From Anaerolineales bacterium (GTDB lineage: Bacteria; Chloroflexota; Anaerolineae; Anaerolineales; Villigracilaceae), in NCBI GenBank assembly GCA_014860745.1, contig JACZJC010000044.1:1-44440 (forward strand): a DNA stretch of 44,440 nt, read 5' to 3'. Made by a program: the position numbers and the translations under genes. The notes below the pieces were generated by a model that did no database searches, was not told the origin of the DNA, and saw nothing but the letters and a program-made list of their open reading frames with translations. Of the stretch, positions 19,812 to 28,203 are shown one piece after another (position 1 is the stretch's first letter; each line of letters begins with the position of its first letter).

Positions 19812-21827
19812 TTATTTCATAAAATTCTTCGCCATCGGATCCGCGACTCGATTTGGGATCAAGTGCGCGATGTGCGGGAACGGCTCGCTCATATGCGGGA
19901 AGCTCGTTGCCAGCATGAACTGGTTTTGGAATTCAGGATCGGTGGGCAGTTCAAACCGCTCGATCCTGCGCGTCACCGAATCGATCTCATTCCTCTTTTC
20001 GATGTTCAGCAATGCGATCCGCGCGCCGTCGCCTGCGGCATTTCCGACCGCGTACACCTTGTCCAACTCGCAATCGGGGATCAAACCGATCAACATCGCT
20101 TTTTCTTTGTCGATGTAACTTCCAAATCCGCCGGCCAAAATAATTTTATCAGGAGATTCCAAACCGCTGCGTTTCAACAAGGTGCGTGCCGCGGTAAAGA
20201 GCGCGGCCTTCGCGAGTTGAATCTGCCTCACATCCTGCTGGGTCATGGGGATGTCGCGCCCGATGGAAGTTTCCTCCGCCCAGGCAATGACATACTCCCA
20301 GCCGCTTTCTCCCTTTCGAATCCGCTTCGAACTTAACCCTTGCTTGAACCTGCCGCGAGAATCCACGATCCCGGCCCGGAATAATTCCGCCACCGAATCG
20401 ATGATCGCGGAACCGCAGATCCCTTTTGCCTTGCCGGTATTCCATTCATCCTCCCCGACGATCTTATATCTTGGTTCGAGAGTCTTTTCATCGATGTGGA
20501 CGCGCTCGATCGCGCCGGGCGCGGCGCGCATTCCATACTCCACGTGCGCGCCTTCGAGGGCAGGTCCCGTCGGCGTGGATGTGCAAACCAATCGCTTGCG
20601 GTTTCCGAGAATTAATTCGGCATTCGTGCCGACATCGATCAACAGCCAGTTTTCATCCTGATTGTGCGGCTCCTCGGCGACGATCATGGCGCTGGTATCC
20701 GCGCCCACGAACGAAGCGATGGTCGGCAGCACGTGGATATTGCCGGAGGGATTAATGTGCAGTCCCAACTCCCGCGCTTTGATATCCACTGATTTGTGAA
20801 TCGCAGGTACAAAGGGAGCCAGTCCCAAATCTTTGGGGTGGAGATTCAAAAGGATATGGTGCATGGTGGAATTTCCAACCAGGACCATTTCGAGGACTTC
20901 TTCCGTTTTAATATGCGCAGACTTCGCGGCTTGTTTCAGTAATTTATTCAGGGTGGCGACGATCGCCTTGTGTAATTTTTCCAGGCCATCTTCATGCTCG
21001 ATCGCATATTGAATGCGGGACATCACATCCTCGCCATACACGATCTGCGGATTCATTTCGGATTCCGCCGCGAGCATTTCGCCGGTACGGAGGTTGCACA
21101 GGTAGAGCGCCACCGTTGTGGAGCCGATATCGACTGCCGCGCCGTAACTATCTTCCACATACCCAGCCTGGACTTCGATGACTTCCTGATCCTGCCATAC
21201 GGAGACCGTCACCTGCCATTTTGCTTCGCGCAGGGTTTTCGATAACGTTCGCAGGCATTGATAGTCGATGGTCAACTCATGCCAGCGCGGAAGTTTTGCA
21301 TCCGTGCCGCGCACAAGCCCCATTGATGTTTCGAGTCCCTTTGCGAGGCGTTCCCAATCCGCAATTGGACGTTCAAGATTTGGAGGCGTCATCGAAACAT
21401 AATATTTGCGGACGGATGGCTTGATCTCGATTGCCCGTTCCCGCGCCGTTTTGCGGATGATCTGCTTGTTCCCGCGGCTTTCTTCAGGGACATTGACAAG
21501 CACATCCCCCCGTACCTTGCATTGACAGGACAGCCGCACCTGTCCCACTTCCCAGCCTTTATCTTTTAATAGCTTGGGCCTGCGGGCAAAGTAAGCGGCT
21601 TCCTCGGTGGAGACGGGGGAGAGATTCTCGCGCTTTGATTCGATGTTGTACTTCTCGAAGCGGCCCTCTTCAATTAAAACCATGCACTTCCCGCAAGTTG
21701 CATTCTCCGCGCAAATGGACTCGATTTCCACGCCCAGGTCGCGCGCGGCGGAACGAATGGATATGCCTTCCTCCACTTGTCCACGGCTGCCGGATGGCTG
21801 CAGAATGATGTTGTGTTTTTTTGTCAT
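19812..21827 (-). CDS. Ferredoxin-ASKHA ATPase, reductive activator of corrinoid proteins (RACE/RamA-like)
   Basis: The 671-residue protein starts with a [2Fe-2S] ferredoxin domain: Cys39, Cys45 and Cys48 in SICAENATCGKC, with a fourth ligand in RLSCQC near residue 102. After a linker it has an ASKHA nucleotide-binding domain (DUF4445 type) with the phosphate loops AVDIGSTTVALYL and LIDVGTNAE, plus GICGSAIID and ILAGGFGSYID. Proteins of this architecture use ATP to drive reduction of inactive cob(II)alamin back to cob(I)alamin in corrinoid methyltransferase systems. It lies between the homocysteine methyltransferase and the PF13769-like gene. No dedicated corrinoid-binding protein is seen in the window, so its partner must lie elsewhere. 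Confidence 0.92.
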   Translation of the reverse strand: MTKKHNIILQPSGSRGQVEEGISIRSAARDLGVEIESICAENATCGKCMVLIEEGRFEKYNIESKRENLSPVSTEEAAYFARRPKLLKDKGWEVGQVRLSCQCKVRGDVLVNVPEESRGNKQIIRKTARERAIEIKPSVRKYYVSMTPPNLERPIADWERLAKGLETSMGLVRGTDAKLPRWHELTIDYQCLRTLSKTLREAKWQVTVSVWQDQEVIEVQAGYVEDSYGAAVDIGSTTVALYLCNLRTGEMLAAESEMNPQIVYGEDVMSRIQYAIEHEDGLEKLHKAIVATLNKLLKQAAKSAHIKTEEVLEMVLVGNSTMHHILLNLHPKDLGLAPFVPAIHKSVDIKARELGLHINPSGNIHVLPTIASFVGADTSAMIVAEEPHNQDENWLLIDVGTNAELILGNRKRLVCTSTPTGPALEGAHVEYGMRAAPGAIERVHIDEKTLEPRYKIVGEDEWNTGKAKGICGSAIIDSVAELFRAGIVDSRGRFKQGLSSKRIRKGESGWEYVIAWAEETSIGRDIPMTQQDVRQIQLAKAALFTAARTLLKRSGLESPDKIILAGGFGSYIDKEKAMLIGLIPDCELDKVYAVGNAAGDGARIALLNIEKRNEIDSVTRRIERFELPTDPEFQNQFMLATSFPHMSEPFPHIAHLIPNRVADPMAKNFMK

Positions 21828-21847
21828 CTTGGTTTGGCAGGTGGGGG

Positions 21848-22141
21848 TTACCCAGCGCCTACGGCGTCGCGGCGGGGAATTTCAATTCGGGCAGCTTCCG
21901 TTTCCAGTTCAGAAAGAAGCGCTTCCGCGATTTCCTCGGGTGAGCCATCGCGTTCGATCCATTCGCCGCGTTTGTATTCCTTTGCGTAATCGGTTGTGGA
22001 GGTGGCGCCGACTGCCATTGCGTAGGCATCGATCTTATTTTGTATTTTTTGTGAGAGCTGCTTTTTCACAGTTCGTCCCTCGCCTTCCACCGTGAAGGAT
22101 TGGGGGAGGTCTCGCCAGTACATGACTCGGTATTTTGCCAT
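21848..22141 (-). CDS. Small PF13769-like (virulence factor domain) protein
   Basis: This encodes a 97-residue soluble protein starting MAKYRVMYWRDLPQSF, with a central IQNKIDAYAMAVGATSTTDYAKEY. The N-terminal YWRDLP segment and the overall length recall the family labelled Virulence factor (PF13769), which has no established biochemical function despite its name. It is the first gene of the presumed methyl-transfer operon, 20 bp before the reactivator. That placement suggests a role in one-carbon or corrinoid metabolism, not virulence. The assignment is from memory of the family and should be treated as moderate. Confidence 0.65.
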   Translation of the reverse strand: MAKYRVMYWRDLPQSFTVEGEGRTVKKQLSQKIQNKIDAYAMAVGATSTTDYAKEYKRGEWIERDGSPEEIAEALLSELETEAARIEIPRRDAVGAG

Positions 22142-22156
22142 TGCGTGTATCCTTGT

Positions 22157-22174
22157 AAAATTATATATAATTTT
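22157..22174. promoter_or_regulatory. AT-rich perfect palindrome / probable promoter of the methyl-transfer operon
   Basis: AAAATTATATATAATTTT is an 18-bp perfect palindrome 16 bp before the first gene of the operon. On the minus strand it contains a TATAAT (22160-22165) well placed as a -10 element; the -35 is weak. A regulator-binding or DNA-melting role is inferred. Confidence 0.45.
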
Positions 22175-22219
22175 GTGTGGAGATTTTACGGGATGATAGC
22201 CGGGCGGTCAATGGAAAAA

Positions 22220-23479
22220 TTACTTGATTGCACTTCCCGCCAGCCAGCCGGTCGTCCATGAGGATTGGAAATTGAAACCGCCCGTGAGGCCGTCAATATC
22301 CAAAACCTCCCCGGCGAAATATAAATTCTCCACGATGCGGCTTTGCATGGTTTTAAAATCCACTTCGTTTAATTTCACACCGCCGCAGGTGACGAACTCT
22401 TCCTTGAATTGCCCCTTGCCCTGGATCCTGTACTCGCCGCCCGCCAACTCCCCGGCAAGTTTTCGCAATTCCGCTTTGGAAACATCCGCCCAATTTTTAT
22501 CGCCGATGAAATCCGTCAACTGTTTCCACAAGCGGATCGGAATTTGGGAGAACGCGGTGTTCGTTGCAATTTTCTTGCGCGCATTTTCGTGCCAGTCCCT
22601 GTTGCGTTGCAAAACTTCCAGCGCGGCATCCGGCGAATAGTCGCCGAGCCAATTCACGGTTAAGGGCGAAGCGTATTTTTTGTCGAATAAAATGCGCGCC
22701 CCCCAGGCCGAACATTTCAACACAGCAGGACCGCTCATTCCCCAATGGGTGATGAGCAGCGGGCCGCGGGTTGTCACTGATTCCATTTTGAGAGTCACGT
22801 CCTCCACAGAAACGCCGGCCAGCCCTTCAATGCGTTTATCTTTTATGTTGAAGGTAAACAGGGAAGGCACGGGTTCTTCGATGGAATGCCCGAGCGATTT
22901 AACGATCTCGCGCGTTTTGGAATCGCCGCCGGTGGCGATGAGCAAACTCTTTGTTTGAAGAGGAAGGACTTCCGCGTCGTTTCGACCAGGCTCAACGCTC
23001 GCTTTCCTGACCTCGAGCTTGAATCCACCTTTCGGATTTTTTTCCACCTTCAGCAGTGCCGCGCCAATGTGGACCTTTACCCCGGCATTCTTCGCCTCGA
23101 AAAGCAGAATGTCTGCAATGGTCTTGGCCGAATCCGTAACCGGGAACATGCGCCCGTCGGATTCGGTTTTCAATTTTACGCCGCGTTTTTCGAACCATGC
23201 GACGGTATCCGCGGGCTGAAAGCGTGTGAACGCGCCGCGCAGTTCATTCCCTCCGCGCGGATAATAGGTGATGAGTTTGGCGGGTTCGAAGCAGGCGTGC
23301 GTCACGTTGCAGCGCCCGCCGCCCGAGATCAACACTTTGCCGAGTGTCTGGCTGGCTTTTTCAAGAATCAGGATGCGCAGGCCGGGATTTAATTCCGCGC
23401 AGCGGATGGCGGCAAAGAAACCCGCAGGCCCTCCGCCCGCGACAACGACATCCCATTTGGTGGTGATGAAATTAGACAT
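22220..23479 (-). CDS. HI0933/BaiN-family NAD(P)/FAD-dependent oxidoreductase
   Basis: The 419-residue flavoprotein has an N-terminal FAD-binding Rossmann motif VVVAGGGPAGFFAAIRCAE (residues about 11-29). The hallmark of the HI0933 family, KVLISGGGRCNVTH, follows at about residues 48-61. Later family segments include LIATGGDS, GMSGPAVLKCSAW, EFVTCGGVKLNEVDFKTM and YFAGEVLDIDGLTGGFNFQ. Members are FAD enzymes of mostly unknown substrate; BaiN acts on bile acids in clostridia, but that should not be transferred here. It stands alone on the minus strand, about 170 bp from the divergent kinase gene. Confidence 0.9.
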   Translation of the reverse strand: MSNFITTKWDVVVAGGGPAGFFAAIRCAELNPGLRILILEKASQTLGKVLISGGGRCNVTHACFEPAKLITYYPRGGNELRGAFTRFQPADTVAWFEKRGVKLKTESDGRMFPVTDSAKTIADILLFEAKNAGVKVHIGAALLKVEKNPKGGFKLEVRKASVEPGRNDAEVLPLQTKSLLIATGGDSKTREIVKSLGHSIEEPVPSLFTFNIKDKRIEGLAGVSVEDVTLKMESVTTRGPLLITHWGMSGPAVLKCSAWGARILFDKKYASPLTVNWLGDYSPDAALEVLQRNRDWHENARKKIATNTAFSQIPIRLWKQLTDFIGDKNWADVSKAELRKLAGELAGGEYRIQGKGQFKEEFVTCGGVKLNEVDFKTMQSRIVENLYFAGEVLDIDGLTGGFNFQSSWTTGWLAGSAIK

Positions 23480-23586
23480 ATTGGAATTGATTGTATCTTA
23501 CGGTCTGTAAAAATATAAGCTTTGGTCGCCCTTCCCCTCAATGTTCCTGCAATTATTTTAATTCGATTTTTATTACCAAAACTGTT

Positions 23587-23592
23587 TATAAT
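23587..23592 (+). promoter_or_regulatory. Possible -10 element of the PAS/GAF hybrid kinase gene
   Basis: A perfect TATAAT lies 57 bp before the ATG at 23650, in an AT-rich gap. No convincing -35 at 17 bp is seen, although TG lies 3 bp upstream of the hexamer. Confidence 0.4.
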
Positions 23593-23649
23593 TTAATTGC
23601 CTAACATCGTTGTCAACCCGTATTCAGGCGGGCTTTATAAAGGACCATC

Positions 23650-26600
23650 ATGGCGACCAGAAATATAATCCCCTCCCGTGGGACAATAAAAATCGTTGGT
23701 TTATATCTATTGCTCGGTTTTTTGTGGATTCTCTTTTCCGATAAACTGCTGGCAATGCTTGTGCGGGATCCGGAAGTTTTTCTCAGGATCAGCACCTACA
23801 AGGGCTGGGGGTATGTGCTTGTGACCGGCGCCTTGCTATATATCCTGATCAAACGCCATACCGATCGCCTGATGGAGGGTGAGAACTGGCTGAGCATTGC
23901 CTACGAGGCGGCGGAAATGGGAACCTGGCGGCATGACATGACCACAGGGATGATCCGTTTCGATGAACGGGCACGGGGGCATTACGGTTTTGATTCAATG
24001 GAAGTGCCGTATGAAGAAGTGACCGCCCGCACCCATGCCGAGGATCTCTCCCGTTTGGAGGCGGAGATCGCCCGCACGGCGGAGTCTTCCAGCGGAGGGA
24101 GGTACTCCATTGCCTATCGTGTCACCCATCCAGATGGAAACATTCACTGGCTGGGGGTGGAGGGCCGGGTCAGCTATAAAAATATACGGGGAAAACGTCG
24201 GCCAATTTTCAGTGTGGGCACGAGCCGCGAGGTTACTGAAAATATGCAGGCGGAACTTCGAATCCGATATTTTGCGCGGCTGTATGCCACGCTCAGTCAG
24301 GTCAACCAGACGATTGTTCGCAGCCGGGACCGGCAGGAATTATTCGATTCGATTTGCAAGGTGGCCGTGGAGTTTGGGGAATTCAAGCTGGCGTGGATCG
24401 GCCTTTTGGATTCCGAAACAGGTCTCCTGACTGTGCAGGCGGAATATGGTTCTCAGAAGAACAAACTTCCTTTTAAGGAAATAAACGTTAGGGAGGAACC
24501 GTATCGGGATGGCCTGATCGGTCTGGCGTTGAAATTTGAACAGGTGGAAACCAGCAATGATATTTGGGTCGATCCGCGCATGAGTCATTGGCGGGAGACC
24601 GCGCTCCAGGGCAATTATCATTCGGCCGCAGCCATACCCATCCGCCAGAATGGGAAGGTGACTGGTTTATTAAATTTATTCGCGTCTGATATCGACTTTT
24701 TTATGGCGAAGGAAGAGCAAAAATTACTGGAGGAAATGAGCATGGATATTTCCTTCGCACTGGACACGATGCAGTTGGAGGCGGAGAGGAAACAAGCGGA
24801 ACGGGAACTGGTTGAAAGCGAGAGGCGCTATCACCAGGTACTGGACAATATGATGGAAGGCTGTCAGATCATCGACCATGAATGGCGGTATGTTTACATA
24901 AATGATGCCCTCGAAAAGCACAGCCGCGCAAAACGAAGCGACCTGCTTGGGCGTACCATGATGGAAGCCTACCCCGGCATCGAGAACACCGACTTTTTCG
25001 TCGTCTTGCGGCAATGCATGGAACGGCGGATTTCCACCCGGGTGGATAACAAATTCATCTTCCCGGATGGCAGCGTCGGCTGGTTCGAGCTTAGCATCCA
25101 GCCGTTCGAAGACGGCGTTTTCATCCTTTCGACGGAAATCACCGAACGCAAACGGGCGGAGACAAGATTACTGGAAAGCGAAGAGCGCTTCCACCAATTG
25201 GCGGATAATATCGAGGAGACCTTCTGGATTTATGATCCCATCGAAAAGAAGGAGGATTTCATCAGCCCGGCTGTGGAGAAAATTTGGATGCTTCCAGCCC
25301 AGGCTTTTTTCGAGACCCCCAGCCTGTTTACCGATACTATCGTTCCCGCAGACCGTCCGTTTGTTTTGGAAGCCATGGAAAGACAGGCCCTTGGCGAAAA
25401 GACCGACCTGCAATACCGCATCTCCTGCCCGGATGGCTCCATCCGCTGGGTGTGGGACCGCGCTTTTCCCGTTTTCGATAATCATGGAAAGGTAATGCGG
25501 GTGGCGGGCATCGTTGCAGATATTACAGAGATCAAAAATACCGAGATGGAACTGCTCGAATTGAACCAGAATTTGGAGCAGCGCGTGCGGGATCGCACCG
25601 CCGAACTTCATGCCGCCAACATCGCACTCGAGAAAGCCTCGAAACTCAAGGATGAATTCCTTGCCAACATGAGCCATGAATTGCGCACTCCGTTGAACGG
25701 AGTCATCAGCTTGAGCGAATCGCTGCACGAGGGCACCTACGGAGAGCTTTCCGCCCGCCAGAAAGAGATCCTCGATGTGGTCGGAGAAAGCGGCCAGCAC
25801 CTGCTCGAATTGATCAACGACATCCTCGACCTTTCCAAGATCGAAGCGGGCAAGTTGACCCTTCAATACGATATCCTCGAAATAAAGGGATTGTGTGAAT
25901 CCTCCATTCGGATGGTGAGGGAGCCGGCCCAGCAAAAGGAACTTCGCCTCTCGGCCTCCGTTACAGATGAAGTGCAAACCATTTATGCCGACAGCCGCCG
26001 CCTGAAACAAATGCTGGTCAACCTGCTGAGCAATGCCGTCAAGTTCACGCCGCAGGGGGGCAGCGTCAGCCTGGAGGTCCAAAAGGAGAACGAGCACGCC
26101 ATCCGCTTCAGTGTGCGGGATACCGGCATCGGCATCACCCCTGAGCATCTCCAAAAACTGTTCAACCCGTTCACGCAACTGGATAGTTCCTACACCAGAA
26201 AATATGAAGGCACGGGCCTGGGCCTTGCGCTCGTCCGTCAGTTGGCGGAAATTCACGGCGGCGGTGTGGGTGTGGAAAGCGAGCCGGGCATGGGCAGCTG
26301 TTTTTACTTCACCGTCCCCATCAAAGGCGAATATGCGCTGGAAAAACAAAACCAGCTGGAAGATTTCGATACGCCTAAAATACACACCCCCGCCCGGCAG
26401 GCACCTGCCACCATCCTGCTCGCGGAAGATAACCCCACGAACATGATGGTCACCTTTGATTATTTGACCTCAAACGGATTCACCGTGATCACCGCCGTGA
26501 ACGGCATCGAAGCCTTGGAACAGGCGCAGACGCATCGCCCCGACATCATCCTTATGGATATCCAAATGCCCGGCGTGGATGGACTCGAAGCTATTCGCCG

Positions 26601-26766
26601 CCTCCGCGCCGCGCCCGAGTTTGATCCGGTTCCGATCATTGCCCTCACTGCTTTGGCCATGCCCGGTGACCGCGAACTCTGCCTGCAGGCCGGTGCCAAC
26701 GAATATCTGGCAAAACCCGTCAGCTTGAAGAACCTTGCCGAGACGATCTCCGATTTGTTGAAATAG
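23650..26766 (+). CDS. Membrane-anchored PAS/GAF hybrid histidine kinase
   Basis: The 1038-residue protein begins with two hydrophobic segments (about 14-36 and 52-68), forming a short membrane anchor with little extracytoplasmic loop. Cytoplasmic sensing modules follow in order: PAS (about 80-195, with TWRHDMTTG), GAF (about 220-375), PAS (about 395-505) and PAS (about 515-635), then a coiled linker. The kinase core has His676 (FLANMSHELRTPLNG), the N box NLLSNAVKF, and G boxes DTGIGIT and GTGLGLALVRQLAE. A receiver domain closes it, with Asp970 in ILMDIQMP and the conserved Lys in YLAKPVS. No output regulator is adjacent; the HPt protein at 9889-10224 is a possible but distant partner. Confidence 0.93.
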   Translation: MATRNIIPSRGTIKIVGLYLLLGFLWILFSDKLLAMLVRDPEVFLRISTYKGWGYVLVTGALLYILIKRHTDRLMEGENWLSIAYEAAEMGTWRHDMTTGMIRFDERARGHYGFDSMEVPYEEVTARTHAEDLSRLEAEIARTAESSSGGRYSIAYRVTHPDGNIHWLGVEGRVSYKNIRGKRRPIFSVGTSREVTENMQAELRIRYFARLYATLSQVNQTIVRSRDRQELFDSICKVAVEFGEFKLAWIGLLDSETGLLTVQAEYGSQKNKLPFKEINVREEPYRDGLIGLALKFEQVETSNDIWVDPRMSHWRETALQGNYHSAAAIPIRQNGKVTGLLNLFASDIDFFMAKEEQKLLEEMSMDISFALDTMQLEAERKQAERELVESERRYHQVLDNMMEGCQIIDHEWRYVYINDALEKHSRAKRSDLLGRTMMEAYPGIENTDFFVVLRQCMERRISTRVDNKFIFPDGSVGWFELSIQPFEDGVFILSTEITERKRAETRLLESEERFHQLADNIEETFWIYDPIEKKEDFISPAVEKIWMLPAQAFFETPSLFTDTIVPADRPFVLEAMERQALGEKTDLQYRISCPDGSIRWVWDRAFPVFDNHGKVMRVAGIVADITEIKNTEMELLELNQNLEQRVRDRTAELHAANIALEKASKLKDEFLANMSHELRTPLNGVISLSESLHEGTYGELSARQKEILDVVGESGQHLLELINDILDLSKIEAGKLTLQYDILEIKGLCESSIRMVREPAQQKELRLSASVTDEVQTIYADSRRLKQMLVNLLSNAVKFTPQGGSVSLEVQKENEHAIRFSVRDTGIGITPEHLQKLFNPFTQLDSSYTRKYEGTGLGLALVRQLAEIHGGGVGVESEPGMGSCFYFTVPIKGEYALEKQNQLEDFDTPKIHTPARQAPATILLAEDNPTNMMVTFDYLTSNGFTVITAVNGIEALEQAQTHRPDIILMDIQMPGVDGLEAIRRLRAAPEFDPVPIIALTALAMPGDRELCLQAGANEYLAKPVSLKNLAETISDLLK

Positions 26767-26774
26767 ACAGGAGA

Positions 26775-26801
26775 AGCGACCCGCTCAGCGGACACAAGTC
26801 A
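26775..26801. repeat. Direct repeat, left copy
   Basis: This 27-bp unit shares 24 of 27 positions with 27174-27200, including CAGCGGACACAAGTCA, and weaker similarity continues about 20 bp further. Its GCGACC (26776-26781) can pair with GGTCGC (26820-26825), which precedes a T-run, so it may also act as terminator for the kinase gene. Confidence 0.8.
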
Positions 26802-26834
26802 ATTCGGCGATCATGCACAGGTCGCCCCTTTTTA

Positions 26835-27101
26835 TTAGTGAAGAAAGTTCCCTGCTCGTAGTATCCCTACCACTCCTACCAAAATCCAAAAAATATTAAG
26901 CAGGGAATATGCCTGATCTTTTTTGAGGATGGCACACCATGAAAGCAGAATTGCGTCGATGGTATTGAAAATCCACACAAATAAAAACGGACTGGCTGGA
27001 CCCAACCAACTCACGAGACTAAAACTGAAAATCCGCATCACGACGCCGACCATTTCAAATACGCGGATGTGTTGCAGGATGAAAGCATTTATCTTTGTCA
27101 T
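26835..27101 (-). CDS. Small three-helix membrane protein of unknown function
   Basis: Starting at the Met in MTKINAFILQH gives an 88-residue protein with three predicted membrane spans: VGVVMRIFSFSLVSWLG, FLFVWIFNTIDAILLSWCAIL and YSLLNIFWILVGVVGIL. This start was preferred over the longer reading frame (from 27194) because a GAGGAA Shine-Dalgarno-like site lies just upstream and the extension is polar and overlaps a repeat. The NTIDAILLSWCAILKKDQAY segment resembles conserved small membrane proteins I cannot name. It is flanked by the 27-bp direct repeats at 26775 and 27174. Confidence 0.65.
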   Translation of the reverse strand: MTKINAFILQHIRVFEMVGVVMRIFSFSLVSWLGPASPFLFVWIFNTIDAILLSWCAILKKDQAYSLLNIFWILVGVVGILRAGNFLH

Positions 27102-27173
27102 TTTGTTCCTCGGGGAAAATTTTTGGCAAAGTATAACCCCCCAGACCTGACTGGTCTTTGCCAAATAGGTAAA

Positions 27174-27200
27174 GGCGACCCGACCAGCGGACACAAGTCA
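27174..27200. repeat. Direct repeat, right copy
   Basis: Second copy of the 27-bp unit at 26775-26801, in the same orientation. The pair brackets the small membrane protein gene. Confidence 0.8.
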
Positions 27201-27265
27201 TCTTGGCTATCATTGGTCACATAGCATATTTAAAAAATAGATATACATAATCTGGCTTTCAAGCA

Positions 27266-27271
27266 TATAAT
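27266..27271 (+). promoter_or_regulatory. Possible -10 element for the CHAT locus
   Basis: A perfect TATAAT lies 72 bp before the first gene of the CHAT pair. The upstream region is AT-rich but has no clear -35 hexamer. Confidence 0.35.
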
Positions 27272-27342
27272 GAAAGAGCTAATGAGTTCGGCAGGACAGT
27301 GGAGTTGAAGGTCGTAATCGTTATCGGGAAAGGCAGGACGAT

Positions 27343-28008
27343 ATGGATATTCAGTTTCGTGAGACAAAAGCATTATGGGAGGGGAAGCTCGAACAGCCAG
27401 CGCTGGCATATACCCGCGGCGCGGATGAAATTTCTGCCAGTATTGGAGAGCCTTTCCAATGGGCGGACGGGGAAATGTTGGGTGGCAATTGGAAACCGCC
27501 TGTAGGCGGCAATCGTTTTTATCTTTTACAAATGGCGTTCACTCTCAAGCCGAGCGGAAATATCAAAGCGACCTCAGCCGATTTTTGCCTGACCCTCGGC
27601 AAACAGGGAGATAAAAAAGCAGTGGTCTTTGACGCGTTCCCGCGCGAGCAAACCATCGCAACCGATAATTCAGTCACGCTTGGCATTGGTCCCGATTTCA
27701 AGTTTGGAACAACAGATGCCTCACTTGCCAAAGCGGAGGCGAAGTTCGATCTGGGTCGCGTGATTCCCGTTGTGCATGTGGAAGGCTTGCAAGAGCCAAA
27801 ACTTTGCTGGCGATATTCAGAACATGCGAAATATCCGCTGACGGGAAGCCGCCGCATGGTGGCGATTGTGTCCCTGCCCAATGGGATGAAGACCGTGCTG
27901 GCGACATTGGAATTGAAGGTGAGCGCAGAGGGCAGGTTTGGTCCGATACGAGTCTCGACGCCAGAGATGGAACAGGAACGGCTGAGATGGGTTGTGGGCG
28001 AGAAATAA
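27343..28008 (+). CDS. Protein of unknown function encoded next to the CHAT-NB-ARC-TPR gene
   Basis: The 221-residue soluble protein has no signal peptide or membrane span. Its sequence alternates short hydrophobic strands with polar turns, suggesting a beta-rich fold (for example FYLLQMAFTLKPSGNIKATS, VIPVVHVEGL, MVAIVSLPNGMKTVLATLEL). I recognise no domain or catalytic motif. It is transcribed in the same direction as the CHAT gene 195 bp downstream, with two hairpin repeats between them. By guilt by association it could be a substrate, adaptor or effector of the protease, but this is inference. Its C-terminal third has several Arg/Lys-rich spots that could be cleavage sites. Confidence 0.75.
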   Translation: MDIQFRETKALWEGKLEQPALAYTRGADEISASIGEPFQWADGEMLGGNWKPPVGGNRFYLLQMAFTLKPSGNIKATSADFCLTLGKQGDKKAVVFDAFPREQTIATDNSVTLGIGPDFKFGTTDASLAKAEAKFDLGRVIPVVHVEGLQEPKLCWRYSEHAKYPLTGSRRMVAIVSLPNGMKTVLATLELKVSAEGRFGPIRVSTPEMEQERLRWVVGEK

Positions 28009-28024
28009 ATTCCAACTATCCATC

Positions 28025-28095
28025 GTTGGTTGAGTAGCCCCGTGCTCGTCGGGGCGTACACTGGCACCGTACGCCAGTGCGGTGTCGAAACCAAC
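28025..28095. repeat. GTTGGT-type palindromic repeat (copy 1)
   Basis: The ends are GTTGGTTGAGTAG and TGTCGAAACCAAC. Inside are two perfect hairpins, CCCCG/CGGGG and CACTGGC/GCCAGTG. Related shorter copies are at 28122-28151 and inside the T-box leader at 32063-32093. No coding content. Confidence 0.8.
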
Positions 28096-28121
28096 ACGCA
28101 ATAGAGAATATTTCATTTACT

Positions 28122-28151
28122 GGTGGTCTCGACTGCTTGCGCTCGACCACC
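28122..28151. repeat. GTTGGT-type palindromic repeat (short copy 2)
   Basis: GGTGGTCTCGA and TCGACCACC flank a 10-nt centre. Read on the other strand it gives GGTGGTCGAG...TCGAGACCACC, the same outline as the copies at 28025 and 32063. Confidence 0.65.
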
Positions 28152-28203
28152 GAGTTTTGCTCGAATAAAATATTTCCACACATAAGCGTTCGGAGGTTGA
28201 AAC

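Noticed and set aside
25168-26385. 405-codon open frame on the minus strand opposite the PAS/GAF hybrid kinase
   Set aside because: It mirrors the kinase core codons in the opposite strand; composition (His/Gln/Phe-rich) and lack of motifs mark it as a shadow.
27102-27194. Longer start for the small membrane protein
   Set aside because: The extension is polar, overlaps the right direct repeat and lacks a ribosome-binding site, whereas the start at 27101 has one.
27343-28008. Bacterial gasdermin as identity of the protein next to the CHAT protease
   Set aside because: The location is tempting, but I see neither the expected size and fold pattern nor an N-terminal palmitoylation-type cysteine, so no such claim is made.
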